A DNA stretch of 64,000 bases, taken from the NCBI RefSeq assembly GCF_030271165.1, contig NZ_JASSZH010000020.1, positions 62,001 through 126,000 of the forward strand. The letters run 5' to 3'. Below the pieces are notes generated by a model. That model ran no database searches and was not told the origin of the DNA. It was given only the letters and a program-made list of their open reading frames with translations. Shown piece by piece: positions 1 through 8,006 of the stretch. The stretch is from Psychromicrobium xiongbiense. Lineage in GTDB: Bacteria; Actinomycetota; Actinomycetes; Actinomycetales; Micrococcaceae. Position numbers and translations under genes: made by a program. Each line of letters begins with the position of its first letter. Within the stretch, counting starts at the first letter, position 1.

Positions 1-606
1 GGCGACACTCTGTCGATCGCCGCGCAGCCCGATAATGCAGGAAAGAACCTACTGCTGGCCTTCACCGACAATGACGAGTTGGCGCGCTACCGTGGCCGTC
101 CCGGGACGTCCCTGGTGCAACCGGCGGGTGCGGTCCTGGCCCAGGCTGCTCAGGACTTTGAGGGCATTGTCATCGATGGGCGTTCGGCAGGCGCGTTCAT
201 CGCCTACGCCGGGGAAATTGTCCAGGGCTCCGACGGCAAGCCTGACAGCCTGGGACGCCTCGCGGAAGCGACGGTCACCCGCTCGCTTCCCTTCAGCGAA
301 TACCTGGACGCGCTGCGCGAGGGTCCATTGTTCATCCCGTTTGATGTCCAGCGGGATGCCGCCGGATCCGAGACCGGCATCGTCGTTCCTGGCGTGTCCG
401 GACCGGACGGGGCACGCTTTGCGGTCGCAGGAACCTCGCCAGCCGAGATCTGGGCCTGGAGCCCCGGTTCGGGCGCCCAACGGACCGGCCTGGACAACGT
501 GGTCCGCGCCCTGCTGGAGGATCACCAGTCCGGACTGGTGATCAATCCGGCTGGCCCCGCGGTGACGATTCCCGCCCCGATTCTCGCGGAGGTCATCAGC
601 AGGTAG
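1..606 (+). CDS. SseB family protein, 3' part
   Basis: The reading frame is open from the first base of the window to a TAG stop, so the gene begins upstream and about 201 codons are visible. The visible part opens with a segment of the type LLLAFTDNDELARYRG, followed by a stretch ending in a conserved-looking IVIDGRSAGAFI. This is the pattern of the SseB N-terminal domain, a fold of unclear biochemical role named after a serine sensitivity enhancer. The second half (from about LPFSEYLDALREGPLFIPFD) could be a second SseB-like or C-terminal domain. No membrane segment or catalytic motif is visible. The family assignment rests on recalled motif similarity only. Confidence 0.6.
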   Translation, partial: GDTLSIAAQPDNAGKNLLLAFTDNDELARYRGRPGTSLVQPAGAVLAQAAQDFEGIVIDGRSAGAFIAYAGEIVQGSDGKPDSLGRLAEATVTRSLPFSEYLDALREGPLFIPFDVQRDAAGSETGIVVPGVSGPDGARFAVAGTSPAEIWAWSPGSGAQRTGLDNVVRALLEDHQSGLVINPAGPAVTIPAPILAEVISR

Positions 607-640
607 GCCACCATCCCGCGTGGACCGTTCTGACTGGCCT

Positions 641-666
641 GTCTAGTCTGGTTGGCCTGACTAGAC
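641..666. repeat. Inverted repeat, 8-bp perfect arms
   Basis: GTCTAGTC and its exact reverse complement GACTAGAC flank a 10-base loop in the interval between the SseB-like gene and the EamA gene. There is no T-run after it, so it may be an operator rather than an intrinsic terminator. Confidence 0.5.
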
Positions 667-697
667 TGTTCTGGGCTGGTGAGGCAGTTTTCGCCCT

Positions 698-729
698 CGT
701 AGCCCGGACCACGGCGTAGCCCGGACCAC
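698..729. repeat. Tandem direct repeat, 15 bp twice, 17-bp period
   Basis: CGTAGCCCGGACCAC occurs twice, at 698-712 and 715-729, about 50 bases before the EamA start. The spacing puts both copies roughly on the same DNA face. It could be a regulator site or a simple duplication. Confidence 0.55.
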
Positions 730-778
730 AGTGCGGGTCGGCGCTCCCCCTACGCCTTCCTTCAGCCAAGGAGTCACC

Positions 779-1780
779 GTGAGCCGCCAGATGCCCCCCG
801 ATTCCAGGCTGGATGCCTCGATTCCCGATGTGTCAGAGGCCAAGGAGCAACCGCTGAGCCGCGGTGCGGTGATCGGCCTCTCGGTCCTGATGACCCTGCT
901 CTTTGCCGGAACCTGGATCTTCTCCGGTCTGCTGATCGATCATCACAGTCCTCAGGTGGTGGCCACCGGGCGGACGCTGTTCACCTGCCTGGGTCTGCTG
1001 CTGATTGCGGGCCGCAGCCGTGGGGCGCTGAGGCGCTCGGTGCAGGAGGTGGTCCGGCGGCCCTGGGCCCTGTTGATCTCCGGTCTGCTGGGCGTCGCCA
1101 TCTACGCCTGGTTCTCGCTGGCCGCTATGTCGCTGGTGGGCACCTCGGTGACGAATCTGGTCATCACGCTTTCCCCGGCCTTCACCCTGGTCTTTGGCGT
1201 GCTGTTCTTCCGCGAACGCTCCAGCTGGTTTGCCGCTGCGGCGGTCCTTCTGGCCGTGCTGGGTGCGGCGGTCTACGTTTTGGGCTCCTTCGGTGACCCT
1301 GTGCCGGGCGGGGCGGCTGGCGGTGCAGGCTACCTCTGGGGTGTGGCGGCCGCCGTCGTCGCGGTGTCCTCGATCGCGCTGTACGGCCAGCATTACGCCC
1401 GGATTTCCCGGGGTCATCGGCCCACCGACCTGCTGCTGGGCATTTTCGGATTCGGCGCCATTGTGCTCCTCATCCTCACCGCCGCGACCGGATCGCTGGG
1501 CGAATACCTCACCCTGTCTGCCCTCGACTGGCTCTGGTTCTTCGTACTCGGCGTGGTGATCTACGTTCCGGTCTACATCATCCAACACCGACTGATCCAT
1601 GACCGTGGTGCGGTATTCACCGCCACGCTGGGGTTGGCCACACCCTTTGTGATCCGCATTTCTGAGGTGCTGCTGGGCTGGAAAACCTGGCCCAACGCCA
1701 TCGAGCTGATCGGAATGCTGGCGTGTCTGGCAGGGGTCGCTGCGGTTATCCGCCAGGGAACCCGCAAACTGGCGGACTGA
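779..1780 (+). CDS. EamA/DMT-family transporter
   Basis: The 333-residue protein has about ten hydrophobic segments arranged as two EamA-like halves, for example around SVLMTLLFAGTWIFSGLL near the N-terminus and the glycine-rich SWFAAAAVLLAVLGAAVYVLG in the middle. This is the architecture of drug/metabolite transporters, which usually export amino acids or other small metabolites from the cytoplasm. I chose the GTG start because AAGGAG lies five bases before it; an in-frame start further upstream has no such site. It converges on the LysR gene with only 13 bases between them, and a threonine degradation operon lies beyond. A role in threonine or related amino acid export is possible but not shown. 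The substrate is unknown. Confidence 0.8.
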   Translation: MSRQMPPDSRLDASIPDVSEAKEQPLSRGAVIGLSVLMTLLFAGTWIFSGLLIDHHSPQVVATGRTLFTCLGLLLIAGRSRGALRRSVQEVVRRPWALLISGLLGVAIYAWFSLAAMSLVGTSVTNLVITLSPAFTLVFGVLFFRERSSWFAAAAVLLAVLGAAVYVLGSFGDPVPGGAAGGAGYLWGVAAAVVAVSSIALYGQHYARISRGHRPTDLLLGIFGFGAIVLLILTAATGSLGEYLTLSALDWLWFFVLGVVIYVPVYIIQHRLIHDRGAVFTATLGLATPFVIRISEVLLGWKTWPNAIELIGMLACLAGVAAVIRQGTRKLAD

Positions 1781-1793
1781 GGTACCTCGCGGA

Positions 1794-2747
1794 TCAGGAA
1801 GCCGCCTCCTGGGCCGCCAGATCGTGGGATGCCATCAGCGTACCGGTCACGCTGTGCAGGGTCTCGATCACCGTCCGCACCGAGCGTCGGGCCAGATTTT
1901 CCGGCCGGCTGAGTACATCGATCCGTCGGGTTGCCTTGACTCCACGCAGTGGCCGCAGCACCACGCCGTCGGGCAGCGTGGCGGCGCGCAGATAGCGGGG
2001 CATGAGGCCGATGACGCCACCGGCCGCCACCAGCGCGGCCACCGTCGCGTAGTCGTTGACCCGGTGGGCGACGTCCACGGGCTGGCCCGCTACCACGGCT
2101 ACGGCGTCCAGGATGTCCGATGGCGAGAAGCCCTGATGGGCACGGACCCAACTGCGGGAGGCCACCTCCTGGGGCGTGAGTGAGGTGCGGGCAGCGAGCG
2201 GATCCCCGGCATGGACGGCGATGTCGAAAGGCTCCTCCAGCAGCGTCGTGGCCACCAGTGAGGCAGTGGTCGGAGAAGCTGCGGCCCAGTGGCTGCTGTG
2301 GGACATCCGGTGCGCCAGCACCAGATCGTACTGACCGGTGAGCGGGGCAAAATCGGCCTCCGCCACGTCCTCGTCGGCCATCCGCAGGCCAGGGCCATCG
2401 CCAGTGTGGAGCGCGGCTGCCAGTGGTCCGAACAGTGCCTGACCCGCGCTGTGGAAGGCACAGACGCTCACCACTCCCAAGGGATCGTCCAGGTGCGTTT
2501 TCACCGCAACCCGGGCCTCCGCCATCGCCTGGACCACCCGGCCACCTGCCTCGGCGAGGACTCTTCCGGCATCGGTGAGCACCAGGGCGCGTCCTTCCTT
2601 GCGGGTCAGTGGAATCCCGACCCCGCGCTGCAACTGAGCCAACTGCTGTGAGACGGCGGAGGGGGTGACGAACAGGCGGTTCGCCACGGCCGTCACGCTG
2701 CCGAGTTCGCCCAGTTCGCGAAGGAGCTCAAGCTGATGCACTTCCAT
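1794..2747 (-). CDS. LysR-family transcriptional regulator
   Basis: The 317-residue protein starts with a winged helix-turn-helix (residues about 1-60) containing SVTAVANRLFVTPSAVSQQLAQLQ, diagnostic of LysR regulators, followed by an effector-binding domain. I start it at the ATG that opens this domain, not at the longer in-frame start. TATGGT (2754-2759, minus strand) sits six bases before this ATG, with no Shine-Dalgarno sequence, which suggests a leaderless mRNA. It is divergent from tdh-kbl across a 124-base promoter region, the usual arrangement for a LysR regulator and its target. Control of threonine degradation is therefore a reasonable inference. The EamA gene is the other candidate target. 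Confidence 0.85.
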   Translation of the reverse strand: MEVHQLELLRELGELGSVTAVANRLFVTPSAVSQQLAQLQRGVGIPLTRKEGRALVLTDAGRVLAEAGGRVVQAMAEARVAVKTHLDDPLGVVSVCAFHSAGQALFGPLAAALHTGDGPGLRMADEDVAEADFAPLTGQYDLVLAHRMSHSSHWAAASPTTASLVATTLLEEPFDIAVHAGDPLAARTSLTPQEVASRSWVRAHQGFSPSDILDAVAVVAGQPVDVAHRVNDYATVAALVAAGGVIGLMPRYLRAATLPDGVVLRPLRGVKATRRIDVLSRPENLARRSVRTVIETLHSVTGTLMASHDLAAQEAAS

Positions 2748-2871
2748 GGCACAACCATAAAGCAAAACTAAAAGAAGCATTCAAGTATTTGAGATGGTGC
2801 TACAAGGAATTTGGGCGTGTAATGGAGCTGCTGCCAGCATCACCGCAGCAGCCTGCGAAAGAGGTCTCCCG
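2748..2871. promoter_or_regulatory. Divergent promoter region, LysR gene / tdh
   Basis: This A+T-richer interval separates the divergent LysR gene and tdh. It includes TATGGT six bases before the LysR ATG on the minus strand and GAAAGAGG upstream of the tdh ATG as a ribosome binding site. I looked for a glycine-riboswitch-like structure here and saw none. Confidence 0.5.
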
Positions 2872-3918
2872 ATGAAAGCGTTACTCAAAGCCCAGCCAGG
2901 CGTCGGTTTTGACTGGGCGGAGGTCCCCGAGCCCTCGGTCGGCGATGCCGAGGTCAAGATCCGCGTCATGTCCACCGGAATCTGCGGCACCGACCTGCAT
3001 ATTCACGGCTGGGACAGCTGGGCGCAGTCGACCATCAGCACCCCGCTGATCGCTGGCCACGAATTCTATGGCGAAGTGGTGGAGGTCGGCGGCTCCGTCC
3101 GCGATGTCGCGGTGGGGGACCGGGTCTCGGGTGAAGGCCATATCGTCTGCGGGCTGTGCCGCAACTGCCGCGCGGGCCGTCGCCAGATGTGCATCCGCAC
3201 CCTTGGCGTCGGGGTGCAGCGCCCGGGTGCCTTTGCCGAATACGTGGTGATCCCGGAGTCCAATGTATGGGTCCATCACGACCCGCAGGTCACCCCGGAG
3301 CTGGGCGCCATTTTTGACCCCTTCGGGAACGCTACCCACACCGCGCTGGCCTTCCCGGTGCTCGGCGAGGACGTGCTGATCACCGGTGCCGGGCCGATCG
3401 GGCTGATGGCCATCGCCGTCGCCCGCCATGCCGGGGCGCGCAAAATCGCCATCACCGACGTTTCACCCTCGCGGCTGGAGCTGGCGCGTTCGCTGGGCGT
3501 CGATGCCGCCATCGACGTCTCCACCACCCGGGTACAGGATGCGCAACGGGAGTTGGGCCTGCGCGAAGGCTTTGACGTCGGCCTGGAGATGTCCGGGAAC
3601 CCGCGGGCTCTGCCGGAGATGATCGACAATATGAACCACGGTGGGCGGATCGCCATGTTGGGACTGCCCGCGGCCTCCATCGATATTGACTGGGCCAAGG
3701 TCGTCACCCATATGCTGACGCTCAAAGGGATTTACGGGCGCGAGATGTTTGAAACCTGGTACGCCATGAGCGCCATGTTCTCCTCCAGCCCCGCTTTGCG
3801 CGCGGCCCTGACCTCGATCATCACCGAGGTGGTCCCGGCGCAGCGGTGGGAGGAAGGATTCGCTGCCGCACGCTCCGGGACGGGCGGCAAGATCGTCCTC
3901 GACTGGACGAGTCTCTGA
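2872..3918 (+). CDS. tdh: L-threonine 3-dehydrogenase
   Basis: This 348-residue medium-chain zinc dehydrogenase oxidises L-threonine with NAD+ to 2-amino-3-oxobutyrate in the cytoplasm. Catalytic-zinc ligands are visible in GICGTD (Cys38) and AGHEFYGE (His63, Glu64). The structural-zinc loop has Cys93, Cys96, Cys99 and Cys107. A Rossmann glycine motif ([11 protein letters not shown]) follows. Length is close to the roughly 341 residues usual for the family. The ATG is preceded by GAAAGAGG. The next gene is kbl, which uses the unstable product directly, so the pair forms the standard threonine-to-glycine route. The divergent LysR gene is the likely regulator. Confidence 0.93.
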   Translation: MKALLKAQPGVGFDWAEVPEPSVGDAEVKIRVMSTGICGTDLHIHGWDSWAQSTISTPLIAGHEFYGEVVEVGGSVRDVAVGDRVSGEGHIVCGLCRNCRAGRRQMCIRTLGVGVQRPGAFAEYVVIPESNVWVHHDPQVTPELGAIFDPFGNATHTALAFPVLGEDVLITGAGPIGLMAIAVARHAGARKIAITDVSPSRLELARSLGVDAAIDVSTTRVQDAQRELGLREGFDVGLEMSGNPRALPEMIDNMNHGGRIAMLGLPAASIDIDWAKVVTHMLTLKGIYGREMFETWYAMSAMFSSSPALRAALTSIITEVVPAQRWEEGFAAARSGTGGKIVLDWTSL

Positions 3919-3965
3919 CCGGCCAGACACCCACCCGACTCAGCACAGCAGCGAAGGATTTCCCG

Positions 3966-5183
3966 ATGTACACCACCCTCAAAGAACAGTTGGCCTCAGA
4001 ACTCACCGAGCTGCGCGATTCCGGCCTGTTCAAGGCCGAGCGCACCATCACCTCGGCACAGAACGCCCAGATCACCACCGCCCAGGGTGATGGCGCCTCC
4101 GCCTCGGTGCTGAACTTCTGTGCCAATAACTATCTGGGCCTGGCAGATCACCCCGCGCTGATCGCCGCCGCCAAAGAAGCGCTCGATGAGCGCGGCTTCG
4201 GCATGGCCAGTGTGCGCTTCATCTGCGGCACGCAGGATCTGCACCTGGAGCTGGAGCGGCGACTCTCGGCCTTCCTGGGCACCGAGGACACCATTCTGTT
4301 CTCCTCCTGCTTTGATGCCAACGGGGGCGTGTTCGAGGCACTTTTCGGGCCCGAGGACGCGATCATCTCCGATGCACTCAACCATGCCTCGATCATCGAC
4401 GGCATCCGGCTGTCCAAGGCCAGCCGGTACCGCTATGCCAACCGGGATATGGCCGAGCTCGAGACCAGGTTGCAGGAAGCTCAGACCCAGGGCGGCGAAG
4501 GGCAGGGCGCGCGCCGGACGGTCATCGTCACGGACGGCGTCTTCTCGATGGACGGCTACCTGGCACCGCTGGCGGCGATCTGTGATCTGGCGGATCAGTA
4601 CGGTGCGCTGGTCATGGTGGACGATTCCCATGCCGTGGGCTTCATGGGTGCCACCGGGGCCGGCACTCCGGAACACGCAGGGGTCTCCGACCGGGTGGAC
4701 CTGTACACAGGGACCTTCGGCAAGGCGCTGGGCGGCGCCTCCGGTGGCTATGTCTCCGGGCGTGCGGAAATTGTTGCCATGCTGCGCCAGAAGGCACGCC
4801 CCTACCTGTTCTCCAACTCGGTGGCACCTTCCATCGCAGCGGCAACCCTGGCGGCGCTGGATCTGGTCAAGGACAGTGTGGATCTGCGTACCCGGCTCTT
4901 TGCCAATGCGGAGCTGTTCCGACGCAGGATGACGGAGGAGGGTTTTGAGCTGCTCGATGGCGAGCATGCGATTGTGCCGGTCATGTTTGGCAATGCCGTG
5001 CTGGCGGCCAGAGTGGCGGAAGAGATGCTCAGCCGCGGCGTTTATGTGACCGCCTTCAGCTTCCCGGTGGTTCCACGTGGCGCCGCACGGATCAGGGTTC
5101 AGCTCTCGGCTGCCCATTCGGCGGAGGAGATTGAGCGCTGCGTCCAGGCCTTTGCCGACAGTCGCCGGGCGGTTCAGGGGTAA
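3966..5183 (+). CDS. kbl: Glycine C-acetyltransferase (2-amino-3-ketobutyrate CoA ligase)
   Basis: This 405-residue PLP enzyme of the alpha-oxoamine synthase family cleaves 2-amino-3-oxobutyrate with CoA to glycine and acetyl-CoA. The PLP lysine is Lys253 in GTFGKALGG. Other family signatures are [13 protein letters not shown] near the N-terminus, SSCFDANGG and [12 protein letters not shown]. The ATG has AAGGA a few bases upstream. It lies 47 bases after tdh in the same direction, so the two should be co-transcribed. It ends two bases before the convergent unknown gene. The product is well supported by motifs, length and partner gene. Confidence 0.95.
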   Translation: MYTTLKEQLASELTELRDSGLFKAERTITSAQNAQITTAQGDGASASVLNFCANNYLGLADHPALIAAAKEALDERGFGMASVRFICGTQDLHLELERRLSAFLGTEDTILFSSCFDANGGVFEALFGPEDAIISDALNHASIIDGIRLSKASRYRYANRDMAELETRLQEAQTQGGEGQGARRTVIVTDGVFSMDGYLAPLAAICDLADQYGALVMVDDSHAVGFMGATGAGTPEHAGVSDRVDLYTGTFGKALGGASGGYVSGRAEIVAMLRQKARPYLFSNSVAPSIAAATLAALDLVKDSVDLRTRLFANAELFRRRMTEEGFELLDGEHAIVPVMFGNAVLAARVAEEMLSRGVYVTAFSFPVVPRGAARIRVQLSAAHSAEEIERCVQAFADSRRAVQG

Positions 5184-5185
5184 GT

Positions 5186-5746
5186 TCAGTTCCCGCCGAT
5201 CGCTGCGGGACGGGTCCACGCGGTGGGTGGCACGGGCGTGCTGCGGCTCGTGTACTGCACTACGGTCTGCGCGCCGGGTCGCCGCCAGTTCAGCGTTCGT
5301 GCGGCGTTCCGCACCACCGCGACCACTGCGCCTGCGCCGATGGCCTCGGGTGAACCGGCCAGCTGGTCGAACCTCAGAGCGCGGGTGGCGATCATCGGCC
5401 TGTCAGGATTCGCATCGGGTCTGAACCCCCAGCCGAGGGCCGTCTCACTTTCTGTCTCAGTGTCCCGAAGAGCATAAGCGATGCCGACCAGCCCGGGTTC
5501 CGGAGGCACAAGCATCTGGTCCCGGCATGCCGCTTGGGCCAGAGCATCCAGCACGCGGCCGATGTACGGACAGGGCTCCTGGTCCAGCCCCATGGCCTTG
5601 GACCAGGTGGCCGCCGTGGTCTGGTTGAGCGCTAATTCGGTGACCGGCGATCCTGCGACGCCACATCCGGCGATGCCAGATCTAGTGACGACGGCCAGCG
5701 CCCAGTCGCCCAGTGCAGCGTTGGTGACGAAACGCCTGCGGAACAA
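5186..5746 (-). CDS. Hypothetical protein, TTG start, unknown function
   Basis: I do not recognise this 186-residue protein. The frame shows the strong G/C preference at third codon positions seen in its neighbours, supporting real coding. The start appears to be TTG, with GAAGG six bases upstream formed by the last codons of the small membrane protein gene in front, so the two are probably translationally coupled. There is no clear signal peptide. The sequence contains GWGFRPDANPDRPMIATRALRF and an alanine/valine-rich AGAVVAVVRNAARTL stretch, with four cysteines in the N-terminal half. It may work with the membrane protein. It ends two bases from kbl, which faces it. Confidence 0.55.
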   Translation of the reverse strand: MFRRRFVTNAALGDWALAVVTRSGIAGCGVAGSPVTELALNQTTAATWSKAMGLDQEPCPYIGRVLDALAQAACRDQMLVPPEPGLVGIAYALRDTETESETALGWGFRPDANPDRPMIATRALRFDQLAGSPEAIGAGAVVAVVRNAARTLNWRRPGAQTVVQYTSRSTPVPPTAWTRPAAIGGN

Positions 5747-5748
5747 CG

Positions 5749-5901
5749 TCAGCCTTCAGTGTCCGCACGCTGTTCCGCCGCGTGCTTGCGCAGCGCGGAC
5801 AACACCGCCGAGCGGATGACGACCCACGCCAGTGCCATGGACACGACGGTGCCAAGCAACAGCGCAGGGAGCATGGTCATGAATCCGTTGAAACCAATCA
5901 T
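5749..5901 (-). CDS. Small single-pass membrane protein, 50 aa
   Basis: This short frame reads MIGFNGFMTMLPALLLGTVV and continues through SMALAWVVIR into a basic then acidic tail ending in EQRADTEG. One transmembrane helix spans about residues 8-30. AAGGTGA stands six bases before the ATG, a good ribosome binding site. Its stop lies three bases before the TTG start of the next gene, whose ribosome binding site it contains, so the pair forms an operon. The size, single helix and coupling suggest a membrane anchor or partner for the downstream protein. No family is recognised. Confidence 0.6.
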   Translation of the reverse strand: MIGFNGFMTMLPALLLGTVVSMALAWVVIRSAVLSALRKHAAEQRADTEG

Positions 5902-6065
5902 CCAGTCACCTTACATTTTTCTCGGATTTCTCGGAACGGTGGAAGGAATGATCAAAGCTTCATTTGAACTGATTATTTCTCACTGAATTTAGTCATCTTA
6001 AGTCAGATTCCGTCATCTGCTGGTAGATTGGACCTCAGGAAATCCATCGACCAGGAGTGAGTGAT
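5902..6065. promoter_or_regulatory. A+T-rich divergent regulatory region before the sugar cluster
   Basis: This 164-base stretch is distinctly A+T-richer than the genes around it. GTCATCT occurs twice, at 5992-5998 and 6012-6018, exactly 20 bases (two helical turns) apart, around TTAAGTC. TAGATT at 6024-6029 could be a -10 box for the sugar cluster. The repeat pair is a candidate operator for the DeoR regulator encoded at the end of the cluster. Confidence 0.4.
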
Positions 6066-6983
6066 ATGAGCGAAAACGTGGTGTCCGGAGCCTTCATGGA
6101 AGAAGAGCTGCGCAGCCAGCCGGACGTCTGGGAACGGGCGATTGCCCAATCGCGTGCGGAGAATCCCAGCCCCACCGAACGCCTGCTCCCGGCACCCGGC
6201 GCCCGGATCGCCGTCGTCGGCTGCGGAACCTCCTGGTTCATGGCGCAGAGCTACGCCACCGCCCGCGAAGCTGCCGGTCTGGGCGAGTCGGATGCCTTCA
6301 CCGCCACCGAGTCCTTCCTGGACCGCGGCTACGATGCCGTGATCACGCTGACCCGCTCAGGCACCACCACTGAGGTGCTGGAAGTGCTGGAGCGCCTCAA
6401 GGGTAAGGTTCCGACCATCCTGATCGTGGGCGACGCTTCCTCGCCGGCGGTGGAGCTTGCCGATACCGTGATCGCCCTGCCGTATGCCGATGAGCACTCC
6501 GTGGTGCAGACCCGGTTCGCCACCTCGGCCCTGGCCTACCTGCTCACCGACCTCGGCGTGGATCTGACCGGCGCGGTGCAGGATGCACGCAGCGCTGTGG
6601 AGGCGCCCGTGCCCACCGAACTGCTCGATGCAGAACAGTTCACCTTCCTGGGGCACGGCTGGACGGTGGGCCTGGCTCACGAGGCCGGCCTGAAGATGCG
6701 CGAAGCTGTGCAGGGCTGGACCGAGTCCTACCCTGCGATGGAATACCGTCACGGACCGATTTCTATTGCGGCACCCGGCCGGGTGACCTGGATGTTCGGC
6801 GAAGCACCCGAGGGCATGCGCGCCGAGGTGGAACGTACCGGGGCTGACTTTGTTGCGGAACCGGTACATCCGCTGGCTGAGCTGGCCCGGGTTCACCGGC
6901 TGGCCCTGGAACGCGCCCGTGCCCGTGGGCTCAACCCGGACGTGCCGCGTAACCTGACCCGCTCAGTCATTCTGGACGCCTGA
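6066..6983 (+). CDS. SIS-domain sugar-phosphate isomerase/deaminase (AgaS-like)
   Basis: The 305-residue protein has two SIS (sugar isomerase) folds. IAVVGCGTSWFMAQS starts the first and LTRSGTTTEVLEVL is the typical phosphosugar-binding serine/threonine loop. EYRHGPISIA near residue 230 matches the GlmS/AgaS signature. Single-protein SIS enzymes of this size usually convert an amino-sugar phosphate to a keto-sugar phosphate plus ammonia. Next to a PfkB kinase and a class II aldolase, galactosamine 6-phosphate to tagatose 6-phosphate is the most likely step, by inference. I chose ATG at 6066, with AGGAG eight bases upstream, over the overlapping GTG nine bases earlier. Confidence 0.75.
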   Translation: MSENVVSGAFMEEELRSQPDVWERAIAQSRAENPSPTERLLPAPGARIAVVGCGTSWFMAQSYATAREAAGLGESDAFTATESFLDRGYDAVITLTRSGTTTEVLEVLERLKGKVPTILIVGDASSPAVELADTVIALPYADEHSVVQTRFATSALAYLLTDLGVDLTGAVQDARSAVEAPVPTELLDAEQFTFLGHGWTVGLAHEAGLKMREAVQGWTESYPAMEYRHGPISIAAPGRVTWMFGEAPEGMRAEVERTGADFVAEPVHPLAELARVHRLALERARARGLNPDVPRNLTRSVILDA

Positions 6984-7004
6984 TCAACCTCTAGGCTTCT
7001 AGCT

Positions 7005-8006
7005 ATGTCCTCCTTCTCCGTGCCATCGCCGATGCCCGAAACCGAGCTGAATTCCGCTGTTCTGGCCTTCGACGTGGGTGGTACCGATACCAAAGCCGGG
7101 CTTGTGCTGGCTGCCCAGCCCGGGCAGATCCCGCATATTGTCGACATCCAGCGGTTTCCCACCGCGCTCGATGCCGAGCGGCCCGGTGAGGTGCTGGTCG
7201 ACTTCCTGGCTGAGCTGACCGGGCGCTACCGTGCCGCCCATCCCGAAGTGAATCTGAACGCCGTCGGCGTCACGGTACCCGGGCTGGTCGACGAGACCGA
7301 GGGCGTGGGTGTCTACGCCGCCAACTTCGGCTGGCATGGCTTCCCCTTCCGGGCAGTCCTGGAGCAGCGCCTGGGTGTTCCGGTGGCCTTTGGCCATGAT
7401 GTGAGCACCGCAGGCGATGCCGAAGTGGCCCTGGGGGCGGCCCAGAATGCGCACGATGTGATGATCCTGGTGATCGGCACCGGAGTGGCGGCCGCCCTCT
7501 ATGTGGACGGCCGACGGCTGCAGGGCGGGGGCTTTGCCGGTGAGGTTGGGCATGCGCTCGTCCCACTGGCCAATGGCGAGCGCCACATCATGGAGGCCAT
7601 CGGCTCGGCAGGCGGTCTGACCCGGCGCTACCGCGCGCTGCACACCGATTTCACCGGCGGTGCGCGGGAAGTGCTGGCCGCAATGCAGGCCGGTGATGAC
7701 CAGGCCCGGGTGCTCTGGGCGGATGCGGTGGACGCCATCGCCTTCTCCATCTCTCAGGCGGTCGCCTTTATGGGCACCACCCGGGTGGTGATCGGTGGCG
7801 GTCTGGCCGAGGCCGGCGAGGCGCTTTTTGAGCCTTTGCGGGCACGGATCGATGAGCTGCTCACTTTCCAGCCGCGCCCTGAGGTGGTCAAGGCCAGCCT
7901 GGGGCAGGATGCCGGGCTGATCGGTTCCGCGATGAAGGCCCAGCAGCGCCATTCGAAGCATAGTCACGTTCAGCGCCAGGCGCAGGCGCTCGAAGCGCAG
8001 CCATGA
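7005..8006 (+). CDS. ROK-family sugar kinase lacking the usual zinc motif
   Basis: The 333-residue protein has the ROK/hexokinase-fold phosphate loop DVGGTDTKAG (residues 23-32), the substrate-region segment NFGWHGFPF, a candidate catalytic aspartate in FGHDVSTAG and a glycine-rich IGTGVAAALYVDG. Most ROK kinases carry CXCGXXGCXE soon after a GH dipeptide; here the region reads GHALVPLANGERHIMEAIGS, with no cysteine. A TAGGCT box stands seven bases before the ATG and no ribosome binding site is visible, so a leaderless internal transcript is possible. It overlaps the PfkB gene by four bases. Phosphorylation of an incoming (amino) sugar is the likely role; the true substrate is unknown. Confidence 0.75.
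   Translation: MSSFSVPSPMPETELNSAVLAFDVGGTDTKAGLVLAAQPGQIPHIVDIQRFPTALDAERPGEVLVDFLAELTGRYRAAHPEVNLNAVGVTVPGLVDETEGVGVYAANFGWHGFPFRAVLEQRLGVPVAFGHDVSTAGDAEVALGAAQNAHDVMILVIGTGVAAALYVDGRRLQGGGFAGEVGHALVPLANGERHIMEAIGSAGGLTRRYRALHTDFTGGAREVLAAMQAGDDQARVLWADAVDAIAFSISQAVAFMGTTRVVIGGGLAEAGEALFEPLRARIDELLTFQPRPEVVKASLGQDAGLIGSAMKAQQRHSKHSHVQRQAQALEAQP

Noticed and set aside
2748..2871. Glycine riboswitch upstream of tdh-kbl
   Set aside because: I looked for paired aptamers because of the pathway, but the interval is short and lacks the conserved stems.
3996..5219. A 407-residue minus-strand frame
   Set aside because: It lies opposite kbl, whose PLP motifs are complete.
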